A stretch of 64,000 nucleotides of DNA from Faucicola sp048551375 (GTDB taxonomy: Bacteria; Pseudomonadota; Gammaproteobacteria; Pseudomonadales; Moraxellaceae): positions 62,001 through 126,000 of the forward strand of contig NZ_JBLYZJ010000007.1 of NCBI RefSeq assembly GCF_048551375.1, written 5' to 3'. Below the pieces are notes generated by a model. That model saw only the letters and a list, made by a program, of their open reading frames with translations. It searched no databases and had not been told where the DNA came from. Positions 8,822 through 18,228 of this stretch are shown here, piece after piece. Within the stretch, counting starts at the first letter, position 1, and each line of letters starts with the position of its first letter. The position numbers were made by a program, and so were the translations under genes.

Positions 8822-9268
8822 ATGAGCCAACGTACGTCCGAACAATCGACATCCACCCCATCAACGCATGGTTTTTCGCCGATTGTGGTCAACTTGATTG
8901 AGCAAGCCAAAACCCTCAATCAATTTAGCATTTATCTGATTTATGGGGCGATTGGCTTGTTTTTGCTATTTGGTACGCTCAAAAGCTTGCCAATGTTTCA
9001 TGATAACACCTTAATTTATCAAGGCTTTTATTATCTGCCGTATGGCTTGATTGGCTTATCCATTCCGCTATCCTGCTATGTGGCGTTTATTTTATACCGC
9101 TATCGCTTAAGCCAACCGAGTATGATTTTAACCTGTTTGGGTGTGGGGTTTGGGCTATTTGCCATCAGTAGTTATGTGGCTTTTGCCTCGTGGATTGGGG
9201 TGGCGTTTATGTTCAAAGCCAATTTAAAGCGGTTTTTTACCTTTATTGAAGAAAATTCTACGGATTAG
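8822..9268 (+). CDS. Small membrane protein of unknown function
   Basis: Protein of 148 residues not assigned to a named family. After a Ser/Thr-rich hydrophilic N-terminus (residues 1-20) there are three clear hydrophobic helices: roughly 38-55 (IYLIYGAIGLFLLFGTL), 69-93 (LPYGLIGLSIPLSCYVAFILY) and 102-130 (MILTCLGVGFGLFAISSYVAF, then ASWIGVAFMF). The ATG has AAGG about 6 nt upstream. Base composition matches core genes, so it is probably native. The next gene starts 4 nt after its stop, which suggests co-transcription with the DUF4268 gene. Confidence 0.7.
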   Translation: MSQRTSEQSTSTPSTHGFSPIVVNLIEQAKTLNQFSIYLIYGAIGLFLLFGTLKSLPMFHDNTLIYQGFYYLPYGLIGLSIPLSCYVAFILYRYRLSQPSMILTCLGVGFGLFAISSYVAFASWIGVAFMFKANLKRFFTFIEENSTD

Positions 9269-9272
9269 TTAA

Positions 9273-10211
9273 ATGGCATTAGGTAGATTAGAAAAGCTTG
9301 ACTTAAGAGATTATTGGCAAAAAGAAGCCACTGACTTTACGCCTTGGCTTGCTAAAAATGAAAACATCCAATTATTAAGTGAAGTAATTGGTATAGAGCT
9401 AGAAGTGCTATCTCAAGAAGAAAAAGTGGGGGCATTTAGTGCTGATATTTTATGTCGAGATACGATTAACGACCATTATGTATTAATTGAAAATCAGCTA
9501 GAAAGAACTGACCACACCCATTTGGGTCAGCTGATGACTTATGCTGCAGGGCTAGATGCGGTCACAATTATTTGGATTGCTCAAAAATTTACCGAAGAAC
9601 ATCGGGCGGCTTTGGATTGGCTAAACCGTATTACTGATGAAACCTTTAATTTTTTTGGGATTGAAATAGAATTATATAAAATCGGTGATAGCTTACCTGC
9701 CCCCATGTTTAACATGATTTCTCAACCTAATGACTGGGCGAAATTTATAAAAAAAACCACATCCAATCAAATGGTTACTGAAACGAAAATTCTACAACAA
9801 CAATATTGGCAAGCGGTGAAAGACTATTTTGAGAGTACAAACAGCCCTATTCGTATGCAAAACCCCTTACCCCAACACTGGACAAATATTGCGATAGGTC
9901 GAAGTTATTTTAATATTTCTTTTACGGTAAGTTCTCGTGACAACTCACTTGGTATTTGGTTAAATATTATGGGTAATAATGCCAAAGAGAACTTTGACCG
10001 TTTAGCAGAAGTTGCTCAAGCCAAATCTTATGAAGCTGTCGACAAAAATCTTATTTGGGATAGATTAAATAATCGCAAAGGTTGTGTTGTAACTTTAAAA
10101 ACAAATGGCGATTTTTTAAATATTGCCGATAGACCGAATCAGTTTGAATGGTTCAAAGTCAATGCTGAAAAATTTATACATTTTTTTAAACCCTACATTT
10201 TAGAATTATAA
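9273..10211 (+). CDS. DUF4268 domain protein with PD-(D/E)XK nuclease-like N-terminal half
   Basis: The N-terminal 160 residues resemble a PD-(D/E)XK nuclease-like fold. FSADILCRD supplies the Asp, and YVLIENQLERTDHTHLGQLMTYA supplies a Glu-x-Gln variant of the E-x-K motif followed by the conserved helix. The C-terminal half (about 165-312) fits the DUF4268 region. Such proteins occur sporadically, often beside defence or restriction genes, but no catalytic role is established to my knowledge. It starts 4 nt after the preceding membrane-protein gene. The sequence is somewhat more AT-rich than yqgE or tusA, so lateral origin is possible. The function is unproven. Confidence 0.72.
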   Translation: MALGRLEKLDLRDYWQKEATDFTPWLAKNENIQLLSEVIGIELEVLSQEEKVGAFSADILCRDTINDHYVLIENQLERTDHTHLGQLMTYAAGLDAVTIIWIAQKFTEEHRAALDWLNRITDETFNFFGIEIELYKIGDSLPAPMFNMISQPNDWAKFIKKTTSNQMVTETKILQQQYWQAVKDYFESTNSPIRMQNPLPQHWTNIAIGRSYFNISFTVSSRDNSLGIWLNIMGNNAKENFDRLAEVAQAKSYEAVDKNLIWDRLNNRKGCVVTLKTNGDFLNIADRPNQFEWFKVNAEKFIHFFKPYILEL

Positions 10212-10215
10212 TCTT

Positions 10216-10509
10216 ATGTCAAACCAACAACCCCATACAATCATCGCCCAACACGAACTGGACACACTTGGCTTAATTTGCCCAGAACCCATCATGCTAT
10301 TGCACCGTACTATCCGCAAAGCCCAAGCAGGCGAGGTCATTCACATCATCGCCAATGACCCTGCCACCACCCGAGATATTCCGAACTTTTGTCGTCATCT
10401 TGGGCATGAATTACTGGAACAACAAGAGCTTATCAATCCGCAAAACCTTGCCGAGCCAGACCCTTACGCCAATGTATATCACTATTGGGTCAAGAAAAAG
10501 ATGGATTAA
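10216..10509 (+). CDS. tusA: TusA-family sulfurtransferase
   Basis: Small sulfur carrier that accepts persulfide sulfur from a cysteine desulfurase and passes it on, classically for 2-thiouridine in tRNA wobble positions. The family signature is LGLICPEPIM, with the active Cys at residue 22. The rest of the two-layer fold follows, including GEVIHIIANDPATTRDIPNFC. At 97 residues it has a longer C-terminus than E. coli TusA (81). It begins 4 nt after the DUF4268 gene stop. Whether it serves tRNA thiolation or another sulfur pathway cannot be told from context. Confidence 0.88.
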   Translation: MSNQQPHTIIAQHELDTLGLICPEPIMLLHRTIRKAQAGEVIHIIANDPATTRDIPNFCRHLGHELLEQQELINPQNLAEPDPYANVYHYWVKKKMD

Positions 10510-10544
10510 TGGGTTAAAACCAAACTGGTAAAATCCACAGGTAA

Positions 10545-12629
10545 CTACAACATCGCTCCCAATTCTGCCCCCTCTCGGATGGCACGTTTGGCATCGAGTT
10601 CGCCTGCTAATTTCGCCCCACCAATCAAATGGTATTGCCCCGATAGGCTATCGCCTACTTGGGGCATTAAGTCATTTACCGACTCTTGCCCTGCACATAC
10701 CACGATGGTATCGACACGCAATAGTTGGCTATTGCCCTCAATGTTGGTAATCCAAATGCCTTCGTTGGTGATTTTTTCGTAGGCAATGCCACCCATCTGA
10801 ATTACGCCATGATTTTTGATATGTGAGCGGTGTACCCAACCTGTGGTTTTATTGAGCCCACGCCCCAGTTGTCCTTTTTTGCGTTGCATGAGATACACTT
10901 CACGCATGGGAACGATTTTGACAGGTTGTACCAGTCCGCCCTCGCTGTCGTAATGGGCATTATTATCCACGCCCCACTCGGCACGCCATGATTCGATGCT
11001 TTGCGGATGGGGATTGGCAATCGGATTGCCCTGTGGGTCTTTGTCAAACGGCAAAACATGGGGCGAAGTCAAAAACTCACTGACATCAAAGCCAATGCCC
11101 CCTGCCCCAATCACAGCGACTTTTTGCCCTGCGGTTTTTTTACCGCTTAATAAATCGGTATAACTGATGACCTGTGGCAACTCCGCCCCTTCGATGTTGA
11201 GCGAGCGAGGCACGACCCCTGTAGCGATGATAATATCGTCAAAACGACTGCTTTCGAGTTCGGCTTTAGTGACTTTATGCCCCAGTTTGAGTTCAATTGG
11301 CAATGATTTTAACAAATGCTCAAAGTAGCGAATGGTTTGATAAAATTCTTCTTTTCCGGGAATGACTTTGGCATAATTAAACTGACCGCCAATCTTGTCT
11401 TGAGCCTCAAACAAGGTGACTTGATGCCCACGCTGTGCCAGTACGGTCGAGGCGGAAAGCCCTGCCATACCTGCCCCCACCACGGCAATTTTTTTGGGTT
11501 TTTTGGTGGGTTTATACACCAATTCGGTTTCGTAACAGGCTTGCGGATTGACAAGACAAGTCGAGCGTTTATTTTCAAAAGTATGGTCAAGACACGCTTG
11601 GTTACAGGCGATACAGGTGTTGATAAGTTCGCTTTGACCTTGTTCGGCTTTGTTGACCCAATGTGGGTCTGCCAAAAACGGACGAGCCATTTGCACCAAA
11701 TCTGCCATGCCATCTGCCAAAAGTTGTTCGGCAGTTTCGGGCATATTGATACGGTTTGCCACCATCACAGGGATATTGACGTGCTTTTTGACCTCGCCCA
11801 CCACATCGGCAAAGGTGGCACGAGGCACAGAGGTGACAATGGTCGGCACACGAGCCTCATGCCAGCCAATGCCTGTGTTAATGATGGTCACGCCTGCCTG
11901 CTCAAGGGCTTGGGCAATTTGAATGACTTCATCCATCGTATTGCCATTGGGAACTAAATCCATCATCGACAAGCGAAACGTGATGATAAAATCCGTGCCA
12001 ACCGCCTCACGCACCGCTCTCACCACGGCTAATGGAAACCGCATACGATTTTCTAGACTACCGCCATATTCATCTTTGCGTTGATTGACATGGTTGCTTA
12101 AAAATTGATTGAGCAAATAGCCCTCTGACCCCATGATTTCCACGCCATCATAGCCTGCCAGTTTGGCAAGGCTTGCGGTATGGGCGAAGTCTTTGACGGT
12201 TTGCTCGATATTTTTGATGCTCATTTGGCGAGGTTTGAATGGTGAAATCGGCGATTTGGTCGCACTTGCCGACACCACAAACGGATGATAGCCATAGCGT
12301 CCACTGTGCAGAATTTGCATGACGATTTTGCTGTCGTGTTGATGCACGGCTTTAGTCAGACGGCGATGGTTAAACACGTCAATTTTTTGGTTGAGCGTCC
12401 CACCCATTGGAATCAACCAACCCTCACGATTGGGCGAGATACCGCCTGTAATCATCATCGCCACACCGCCTTTGGCACGCTCGGCAAAATAGGTCGCCAA
12501 TTTACCATAATTAAAAAAGCGGTCTTCTAGCCCTGTGTGCATTGACCCCATCACCATGCGGTTTTTGAGTGTGGTAAAGCCCAAATCAAGGGGTTCAAAA
12601 ATATGAGGATAAGGCGATGTGGCTGTCAT
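10545..12629 (-). CDS. fadH: NADPH-dependent 2,4-dienoyl-CoA reductase FadH
   Basis: Iron-sulfur flavoenzyme that reduces 2,4-dienoyl-CoA during beta-oxidation of unsaturated fatty acids. The N-terminal Old Yellow Enzyme TIM barrel covers about residues 5-335 (FEPLDLGFTTLKNRMVMGSM, GSEGYLLNQFLS). A 4Fe-4S cysteine cluster follows, CIACNQACLDH and then STCLVNP. The FAD/NADPH domain shows VVGAGMAGLSAS and VIGAGGIGFDVSEFL. The 694 residues compare with 672 in E. coli. Together with the acyl-CoA ligases elsewhere in the window it supports fatty-acid degradation. It is transcribed towards tusA and no clear terminator was seen between the convergent ends. Confidence 0.95.
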   Translation of the reverse strand: MTATSPYPHIFEPLDLGFTTLKNRMVMGSMHTGLEDRFFNYGKLATYFAERAKGGVAMMITGGISPNREGWLIPMGGTLNQKIDVFNHRRLTKAVHQHDSKIVMQILHSGRYGYHPFVVSASATKSPISPFKPRQMSIKNIEQTVKDFAHTASLAKLAGYDGVEIMGSEGYLLNQFLSNHVNQRKDEYGGSLENRMRFPLAVVRAVREAVGTDFIITFRLSMMDLVPNGNTMDEVIQIAQALEQAGVTIINTGIGWHEARVPTIVTSVPRATFADVVGEVKKHVNIPVMVANRINMPETAEQLLADGMADLVQMARPFLADPHWVNKAEQGQSELINTCIACNQACLDHTFENKRSTCLVNPQACYETELVYKPTKKPKKIAVVGAGMAGLSASTVLAQRGHQVTLFEAQDKIGGQFNYAKVIPGKEEFYQTIRYFEHLLKSLPIELKLGHKVTKAELESSRFDDIIIATGVVPRSLNIEGAELPQVISYTDLLSGKKTAGQKVAVIGAGGIGFDVSEFLTSPHVLPFDKDPQGNPIANPHPQSIESWRAEWGVDNNAHYDSEGGLVQPVKIVPMREVYLMQRKKGQLGRGLNKTTGWVHRSHIKNHGVIQMGGIAYEKITNEGIWITNIEGNSQLLRVDTIVVCAGQESVNDLMPQVGDSLSGQYHLIGGAKLAGELDAKRAIREGAELGAML

Positions 12630-12879
12630 GGTATTTCCTTATTGAATAAAGCAACAATTCATAGCTATTTGTATTTGCAAATGCTTTTATCATATCACGC
12701 TTTAACAACTAACTTTTTTAAAAAATGTGACTGGTGAATTTGTAGATTGGACTTTAATGTTTGTCGGTTACCATTTGTCACACCTTATAAAAATTGATTA
12801 ACTTTTACTTAACTTTCTACTACAATACCGATATTTAATTTTACTAAAAATAAACCATCGTTTGGAATTAACATCACCC

Positions 12880-13728
12880 ATGAAACGCATTATCGTTAGT
12901 ACCTCAACTTCTTGCCTTGATTACCTTGATAAACCTGCCAATGTCATCACGCTACCCATGAATATCCACCTCAATGGCAATCATTATTTGGATGGAAAAA
13001 CTATTACAAATAATGAATTAGCAACCTATCTAGTGACACACCCCAATAGCTATCCTGAAACCTCCGCCCCATCCGAAAGCCAGTTAATTGATTTTTTTTA
13101 TGAACTGGTCAAACAAGGCTACGAAGAGGTATTGATATTATCCCTATCATCACGTTTAAGTGAAACTTATCAAAATATCAAAGAAATTCGAGCAATGTTT
13201 GCCAGTAAACTCAATATTCACCTATACGATACTCGCTCGGTATCACATGGCGAAGCGGTACTGGTATATGAAGCCTCCAAAATGCTCAGAAATCCTGATG
13301 TCAGTGTGCCTCAAATCATTTTGCGTCTGAATCAAATCCGTGCCAAATCCACCTACTTTATCACGGTCGATAACCTCAAAGGCATGATTCGCACCAAACG
13401 CATCTCTGCCCCAGCAGGGTTTTTTGCCAACCTACTCAATATCAAACCCATCGTGATTTGTGGCGATGAAGGGCAATTTGTGGCATATGAAAAAGTACGT
13501 AGTTTTGACAAAAGCTTATCTCGCCTTGCCGAAATCGTTGCCAGCGAAATGCAGGGCAAATCAGGCAAACTGTACCTGTTAAGCTATGAGAAAAACCCCC
13601 ATCTACCGCAACTGTCACAAATGCTAGGGGCAATGGGCTTGTATAATGTACCTGTCATGCCGATTGCTAGCGTATCCCTTGCGAATATTGGCGTATATGC
13701 GATGGGGCTATTGTTTGTCGAAGATTAA
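12880..13728 (+). CDS. DegV family protein (putative fatty-acid binding)
   Basis: DegV proteins bind a fatty acid between two alpha/beta domains; in Firmicutes they (FakB) present it to a kinase. The sequence has the N-terminal IIVSTSTSCLDYL, then PSESQLIDFFYEL, the LSLSSRLSETYQNI motif (family L-S-S-LSGTY-S), and a Ser/His region DTRSVSHGEAVLV. The length of 282 is typical. The start is ATG 12880; an in-frame TTG at 12862 is unlikely. No FakA-like kinase gene is present here, so the role in this organism is open. The nearest neighbours are fadH (divergent) and an acyl-CoA ligase, consistent with lipid metabolism. Confidence 0.85.
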   Translation: MKRIIVSTSTSCLDYLDKPANVITLPMNIHLNGNHYLDGKTITNNELATYLVTHPNSYPETSAPSESQLIDFFYELVKQGYEEVLILSLSSRLSETYQNIKEIRAMFASKLNIHLYDTRSVSHGEAVLVYEASKMLRNPDVSVPQIILRLNQIRAKSTYFITVDNLKGMIRTKRISAPAGFFANLLNIKPIVICGDEGQFVAYEKVRSFDKSLSRLAEIVASEMQGKSGKLYLLSYEKNPHLPQLSQMLGAMGLYNVPVMPIASVSLANIGVYAMGLLFVED

Positions 13729-14041
13729 GGGTTTTGCCAATTGATAAGAGAACACGTTAAAATTTTGGGCGTAAGCATTACGCCCCTACAAAACTAATTG
13801 TATTTCTCATTCAAATGACTATTTTAGTCTATTAAATCTTGCGTACCCATCATCATTCATAACATTTTTTTATATATTATAAAAAAACAAACTATCAATC
13901 TTCATACTTCCCCCCTATCAAATGTCATAAAACCTTGTTAATATAAGGGATTACAAGGAAGTAGCCAATTGTTTAACAAATCCGTTGACCATACACTTCC
14001 TTGAACAACAATTGAGATAATTGATTAATTAAGGAATGATG
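13729..14041. other. Intergenic region between the degV-like gene and the acyl-CoA ligase gene
   Basis: About 310 bp without a gene. It contains one family D palindrome (13767-13790) and then AT-rich sequence with a run of A/T around 13865-13890. The ribosome-binding site of the next gene (aagga, 14031-14035) is at the end. No terminator or RNA gene was recognised. Confidence 0.5.
13767..13790. repeat. Family D palindrome, copy 1
   Basis: The inverted repeat gggcgtaagcattacgccc is followed by ctaca. The same type (ggggcgta...tacgcccctac) recurs at 15812, 52602, 57944 and 63479. Confidence 0.7.
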
Positions 14042-15778
14042 ATGCCAAATTTTCATACAGGACTCGATAAAAACCCTGCCAATTACGTCCCTTTGACCCC
14101 CATTGAATTTATCGAACGCAGTGCCAAAGTTTATCCAAATGCCACTGCCATTATTTACCAAGATTATAGCCATAACAATTTACGCCAAACATGGGGCGAA
14201 ACCTTTACCCGTTGCCGTCAGATGGCAGACGCCCTCAAAAAACTTGATATTGATAAAGATGACACAGTCGCTGTATTATTGCCCAACACCCCACCGATGG
14301 TAGAAGTGGCGTTTGGTGTGCCAATGGCTGGGGCGGTGCTTTGTACCCTCAATACTCGCCTAGATATCAATGCGTTGGTATTTTGTCTTCAGCACAGTGA
14401 AGCCAAAGTGTTGATTGTGGACAGTGAATTTGAGCAACACGTTGAATTAATTGAAGAATCTTTCCCAGACCTTATCATTATTCACGCCACCGACCCTGCG
14501 ATGCCCTCGCCTCGTGAGTTTGGGCAAATGACTTATGAGCAGTTTATCGCCAGTGGTACTGACCTTAACAACTGGGAAAAACCGAGCGATGAATGGGATG
14601 CGATTGCCCTTAATTACACCTCTGGCACGACAGGTATCCCCAAAGGTGTGGTGTATCACCATCGTGGGGCGACCATGAATGCCATTTCAAACATCCTTGA
14701 TTGGGATATGCCAAAACACCCTGTGTATCTATGGACGCTACCGCTATTTCATTGTAATGGTTGGAGTTTTCCTTGGACGATTGCCGAGCGTGCAGGGGCA
14801 AATGTATGCTTACGCAAAATTGATGCCGACTTGATTTTACGCTTGATTGCGGACGAAAAAGTCACCCATTACAGCTCTGCTCCCATCGTGCATAACATGA
14901 TTGCAGGTGGCAATGAAGAGCTAAAGAAGGCGATTAAACATGAAGTGCGTTGCAATGTCGCAGGTGCACCACCGCCAGAGGCATTATTGCAAAAAATGGA
15001 AGAAATGGGCTTTAAAATCACCCATGTATATGGCTTGACCGAAGTGTATGGGCCTGTGACCTTTTGTGTCGAGCGTCCAGAATGGGATGAATTAAGCGTG
15101 GGTGAACGTGCCAATCTCAAGTCACGCCAAGGGCTAAACTCCCACCTATTGGCAGGGTTTGAAGTGTTTAAACAAGGTACGACTGAGCCTGTCGAAGCGG
15201 ACGGTGAGGAAATGGGCGAACTTGCCATTCGTGGTAATATGGTGATGAAAGGCTACCTCAAAAACCGTAAAGCCACTGCTGAAGCCTTTGATGGTGGTTG
15301 GTTTAAAACAGGGGATTTGGGTGTGAAATACCCAGACGGCTATATCAAAATCATGGATAGATTGAAAGACATCATCATCTCTGGTGGTGAAAATATTTCT
15401 AGCATTGAAATTGAAAACGTCTTATACCGTATGCCAGAAATCGTCAGTTGTGGCGTGGTCGCCGCACCGCACGAAAAATGGGGTGAAGTGCCTGTTGCCT
15501 TTATCGAGATTACTGAGGGGGCAACGCTTGACCGTGAAGATGTGATTGCCCATTGTCGCCGTCATTTGGCAGGTTTCCAAGTGCCGAAACATATTATCTT
15601 TACCGTTACGCCAAAAACTGCCACAGGTAAGGTGCAGAAATATGAGCTACGTCAAGCGGCTCGTGGTATGGCACATGAAGAAAGCAAAGTCACCCACCAC
15701 AGCCATGCCCCAACGCATGATGCGGATTTACAGGTTGATGACGCACCGCCTAGCCATGCACAACAAAATGATGCGTAA
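14042..15778 (+). CDS. AMP-dependent acyl-CoA ligase (fatty acyl / DmdB-like group)
   Basis: ANL-superfamily enzyme that activates a carboxylic acid to an acyl-adenylate and then to acyl-CoA. The P-loop-like motif is YTSGTTGIPKG near residue 193. VYGLTEVYGP follows near 340, the adenylation motif GGWFKTGDLGVKYPDGY near 420, and the hinge plus catalytic Lys segment PKTATGKVQKYELR near 525. The sequence style (LNTRLDINALVFCLQHSEAK) fits the group containing methylmercaptopropionate-CoA ligases and medium-chain acyl-CoA synthetases, so the exact substrate is open. Three ATG codons occur in a row; the third (14042) has the best spacing to AAGGA. The C-terminal 35 residues are His/Asp-rich and look like a non-conserved tail. 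Confidence 0.88.
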   Translation: MPNFHTGLDKNPANYVPLTPIEFIERSAKVYPNATAIIYQDYSHNNLRQTWGETFTRCRQMADALKKLDIDKDDTVAVLLPNTPPMVEVAFGVPMAGAVLCTLNTRLDINALVFCLQHSEAKVLIVDSEFEQHVELIEESFPDLIIIHATDPAMPSPREFGQMTYEQFIASGTDLNNWEKPSDEWDAIALNYTSGTTGIPKGVVYHHRGATMNAISNILDWDMPKHPVYLWTLPLFHCNGWSFPWTIAERAGANVCLRKIDADLILRLIADEKVTHYSSAPIVHNMIAGGNEELKKAIKHEVRCNVAGAPPPEALLQKMEEMGFKITHVYGLTEVYGPVTFCVERPEWDELSVGERANLKSRQGLNSHLLAGFEVFKQGTTEPVEADGEEMGELAIRGNMVMKGYLKNRKATAEAFDGGWFKTGDLGVKYPDGYIKIMDRLKDIIISGGENISSIEIENVLYRMPEIVSCGVVAAPHEKWGEVPVAFIEITEGATLDREDVIAHCRRHLAGFQVPKHIIFTVTPKTATGKVQKYELRQAARGMAHEESKVTHHSHAPTHDADLQVDDAPPSHAQQNDA

Positions 15779-16126
15779 AAGTGCTATCAAACTTAAAATT
15801 AAAAATCTAGTGGGCGTATACAATACGCCCCTACAAAACGCTGTATTATTTTTGATTTAAACAACGAGATAATCTCAAATACCTTCCATAATCCCTCTCA
15901 TCCTTTCGCAAAAAATCTAAAAATTCCTCAATTTTTTGCCAATTTGGCATTGCAAAACTTCTCATTTTTTGCCACACTAGCATTAGGGCAATTTTCATGG
16001 ACGTTGGTTGTTATGCCCTTATTTCATCTTGTTTAACAGAAAAATAATTAAAATCAAATTATTAATCAAGCTGTTAGCAAAATGCCACTAGCCAATAACA
16101 ATCAACATAACCACAGGGAACGTACA
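15779..16126. other. Intergenic region upstream of acs
   Basis: About 350 bp without a gene. It holds family D palindrome copy 2 (15812-15834) and a short inverted repeat ttgccaatttggca around 15938. AT-rich sequence probably carrying the acs promoter follows, but no convincing -35/-10 pair could be fixed. Confidence 0.45.
15812..15834. repeat. Family D palindrome, copy 2
   Basis: gggcgtatacaatacgccc followed by ctac, an inverted repeat matching the other family D copies in the window. Confidence 0.7.
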
Positions 16127-18076
16127 ATGAAGACCTATCCACACAGTGCTGAATTTTCGGCAAAAGCCAACTCAAATCCACAAAAATACGCCGATACTTA
16201 CCAAGAATCCATCACGGATAACGAAGCCTTTTGGGCAAAACGTGCCGAACTGGTCGATTGGATTAAAAAACCTACCAAAATCAAAAACGTCAATTATGAC
16301 CTTGATAACTTTAGCATTAAATGGTTTGAAGATGGCGAATTAAACCTATCTGCCAACTGTCTTGACCGCCATGTTGCCGAAAACCCATACAAACCTGCCA
16401 TCATTTGGGAAGGTGACCACCCATCCCTGCACAAAATTATCTCTTATAAAGAATTGCATTCTGAAGTCTGCCGTCTAGGTAATGCCCTACGCCGTAAAGG
16501 TGTCAAAAAAGGCGACCGTGTTACCATCTATTTGCCGATGATTCCAGAAGCCGCCGTGGCGATGCTAGCCTGTGCTAGAATTGGTGCGGTGCATTCATTG
16601 GTATTTGGTGGATTTTCTGCCGAAAGCCTTGCCAGCCGTATTATCGACAGCCAATCCAAAATCGTCATCACCGCTGATGAATCGGTGCGTGGTGGTAAAC
16701 ATACCCCTCTTAAACAAAACGTGGATAAAGCCCTTGACCATGACGGTACGCAATGTGTCGAAAATGTCATCGTGGTGTACCGTACAGGTGAATCCATTCC
16801 GATGAGTGGTCGCCGTGATATTTGGTATCACAATCTCATTGACAATGCGTCAGAGGACTGTCCACCAGAGCCGATGAATGCCGAAGACCCACTATTTTTG
16901 CTTTACACCTCAGGCAGTACAGGCAAGCCAAAAGGTGTGGTACATACCACAGGTGGTTATTTGACTTATGCCCTATCCACCTTCCGTGATGTGTTTGATA
17001 TCAAAGACAATGACGTATTTTGGTGTACAGCCGATGTGGGCTGGGTGACAGGTCATACTTATGTGGTGTATGCACCGCTTGCCAATGGCACGACCACCGT
17101 GATTTTTGAGGGTGTGCCACAGTACCCAGATTGGGCGAGGATTGGTCATATCATTGACAAACATGACGTGACGATTCTTTATACCGCACCGACAGCGATT
17201 CGTGCCATGATGAAAGAAGGTGATGAATTCGTGCGTAAATCCAATCGCTCAAGCCTGCGTTTGCTTGGCTCGGTCGGTGAGCCGATTAACCCAGAAGCAT
17301 GGAGCTGGTATTACAATGTGGTGGGTGAAGGTCGCTGTCCGATTGTTGATACGTGGTGGCAAACCGAAACGGGCGGTGCATTGATGACCCCAATCCCAAA
17401 TACCGTTGACCTCAAACCGGGTTCGGCAATGAATCCGCTATATGGCATCGTCCCTGCGATTGTCGATGCCGAGGGTAATGAACTACAAGGAGCATGCGAG
17501 GGCAATCTGATTCTCAAGGACAGCTGGCCAGGACAAATGCGTACCATTTGGGGCGACCATCAGCGTTTCTTAGAAACCTACTTTAGCACCTACAAAGGAG
17601 CGTATTTCACAGGTGATGGGGCATTACGTGATGAAGGCGGTCACTACTGGATTACAGGGCGTGTCGATGATGTCCTCAATGTATCAGGACATCGCTTAGG
17701 AACGGCAGAAATTGAAAGTGCCTTGGTATCGCACCCAGCGGTTGCTGAATCTGCCATTGTGGGTATGCCTCACGACCTTAAAGGGCAAGGCGTGGCAGCC
17801 TATGTGATTCTCAAAGCAGGTGAAGAACCAAGCGACATGCTCAAAGGTGAAATCAACCGCCATGTGCGTGCCGAGATTGGACCGATTGCCAACCTTGATG
17901 CATTGTATTTGGTCGAAGCCTTGCCAAAAACTCGCTCTGGCAAAATCATGCGCCGTATCTTACGTAAACTTGCTGCCCATGAGTTTGAAGGCTTGGGTGA
18001 TACCTCGACCCTTGCTGAACCAGAAGTCGTGGATAATTTGATTGCCATTGTCAAAGCTGAGAAAAAGCAAGGGTAA
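16127..18076 (+). CDS. acs: Acetyl-CoA synthetase
   Basis: Converts acetate, ATP and CoA to acetyl-CoA by way of acetyl-AMP. Family motifs include YTSGSTGKPKGVVHT (near residue 258), DVGWVTGHTYVVYAPL, WWQTETGG and the C-terminal LPKTRSGKIMRR, whose Lys (near 605) is the usual acetylation-regulated residue. From ATG 16127 the protein is 649 residues, against 652 in E. coli. AGGGAA lies 6 nt upstream of this ATG, which favours it over ATG 16082. A strong terminator follows at 18117. The gene stands as a single unit after the acyl-CoA ligase gene. Confidence 0.96.
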   Translation: MKTYPHSAEFSAKANSNPQKYADTYQESITDNEAFWAKRAELVDWIKKPTKIKNVNYDLDNFSIKWFEDGELNLSANCLDRHVAENPYKPAIIWEGDHPSLHKIISYKELHSEVCRLGNALRRKGVKKGDRVTIYLPMIPEAAVAMLACARIGAVHSLVFGGFSAESLASRIIDSQSKIVITADESVRGGKHTPLKQNVDKALDHDGTQCVENVIVVYRTGESIPMSGRRDIWYHNLIDNASEDCPPEPMNAEDPLFLLYTSGSTGKPKGVVHTTGGYLTYALSTFRDVFDIKDNDVFWCTADVGWVTGHTYVVYAPLANGTTTVIFEGVPQYPDWARIGHIIDKHDVTILYTAPTAIRAMMKEGDEFVRKSNRSSLRLLGSVGEPINPEAWSWYYNVVGEGRCPIVDTWWQTETGGALMTPIPNTVDLKPGSAMNPLYGIVPAIVDAEGNELQGACEGNLILKDSWPGQMRTIWGDHQRFLETYFSTYKGAYFTGDGALRDEGGHYWITGRVDDVLNVSGHRLGTAEIESALVSHPAVAESAIVGMPHDLKGQGVAAYVILKAGEEPSDMLKGEINRHVRAEIGPIANLDALYLVEALPKTRSGKIMRRILRKLAAHEFEGLGDTSTLAEPEVVDNLIAIVKAEKKQG

Positions 18077-18116
18077 ATCAAATGTAGATGCGTCTTATCC
18101 CTACAGCAATCCCACC

Positions 18117-18146
18117 GCCATACACCTTCGTGTATGGCTTTTTTTT
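18117..18146 (+). terminator. Rho-independent terminator of acs
   Basis: Perfect 9-bp stem gccatacac/gtgtatggc with loop cttc, followed by eight T residues. It lies 40 bp after the acs stop and before the Fur-type promoter of the iron cluster. Confidence 0.88.
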
Positions 18147-18156
18147 AAAACATTTA

Positions 18157-18185
18157 TTGATAACAATTATCATTTGTACTAGAAT
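18157..18185 (+). promoter_or_regulatory. Sigma70-type promoter of the iron-uptake cluster
   Basis: The -35 element TTGATA (18157-18162), a 17-bp spacer and the -10 element TAGAAT (18180-18185) lie 43 bp upstream of the lipoprotein start. The Fur box overlaps the -35 and spacer, the usual repressing position. Confidence 0.65.
18158..18172. promoter_or_regulatory. Fur box upstream of the efe cluster
   Basis: tgataacaattatca matches the 7-1-7 Fur consensus TGATAATnATTATCA at all positions but one. It overlaps the predicted promoter, which implies iron-dependent repression of the iron-uptake genes downstream. Confidence 0.75.
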
Positions 18186-18228
18186 ACCGACAATCATTCT
18201 TATTTATATAATTTGTTAGGAAAAATAT

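Noticed and set aside
11316..11957. Forward-strand open frame of 213 codons inside fadH
   Set aside because: It is a shadow of the well-supported FadH gene on the other strand; the Cys/His-rich appearance comes from complementary codons.
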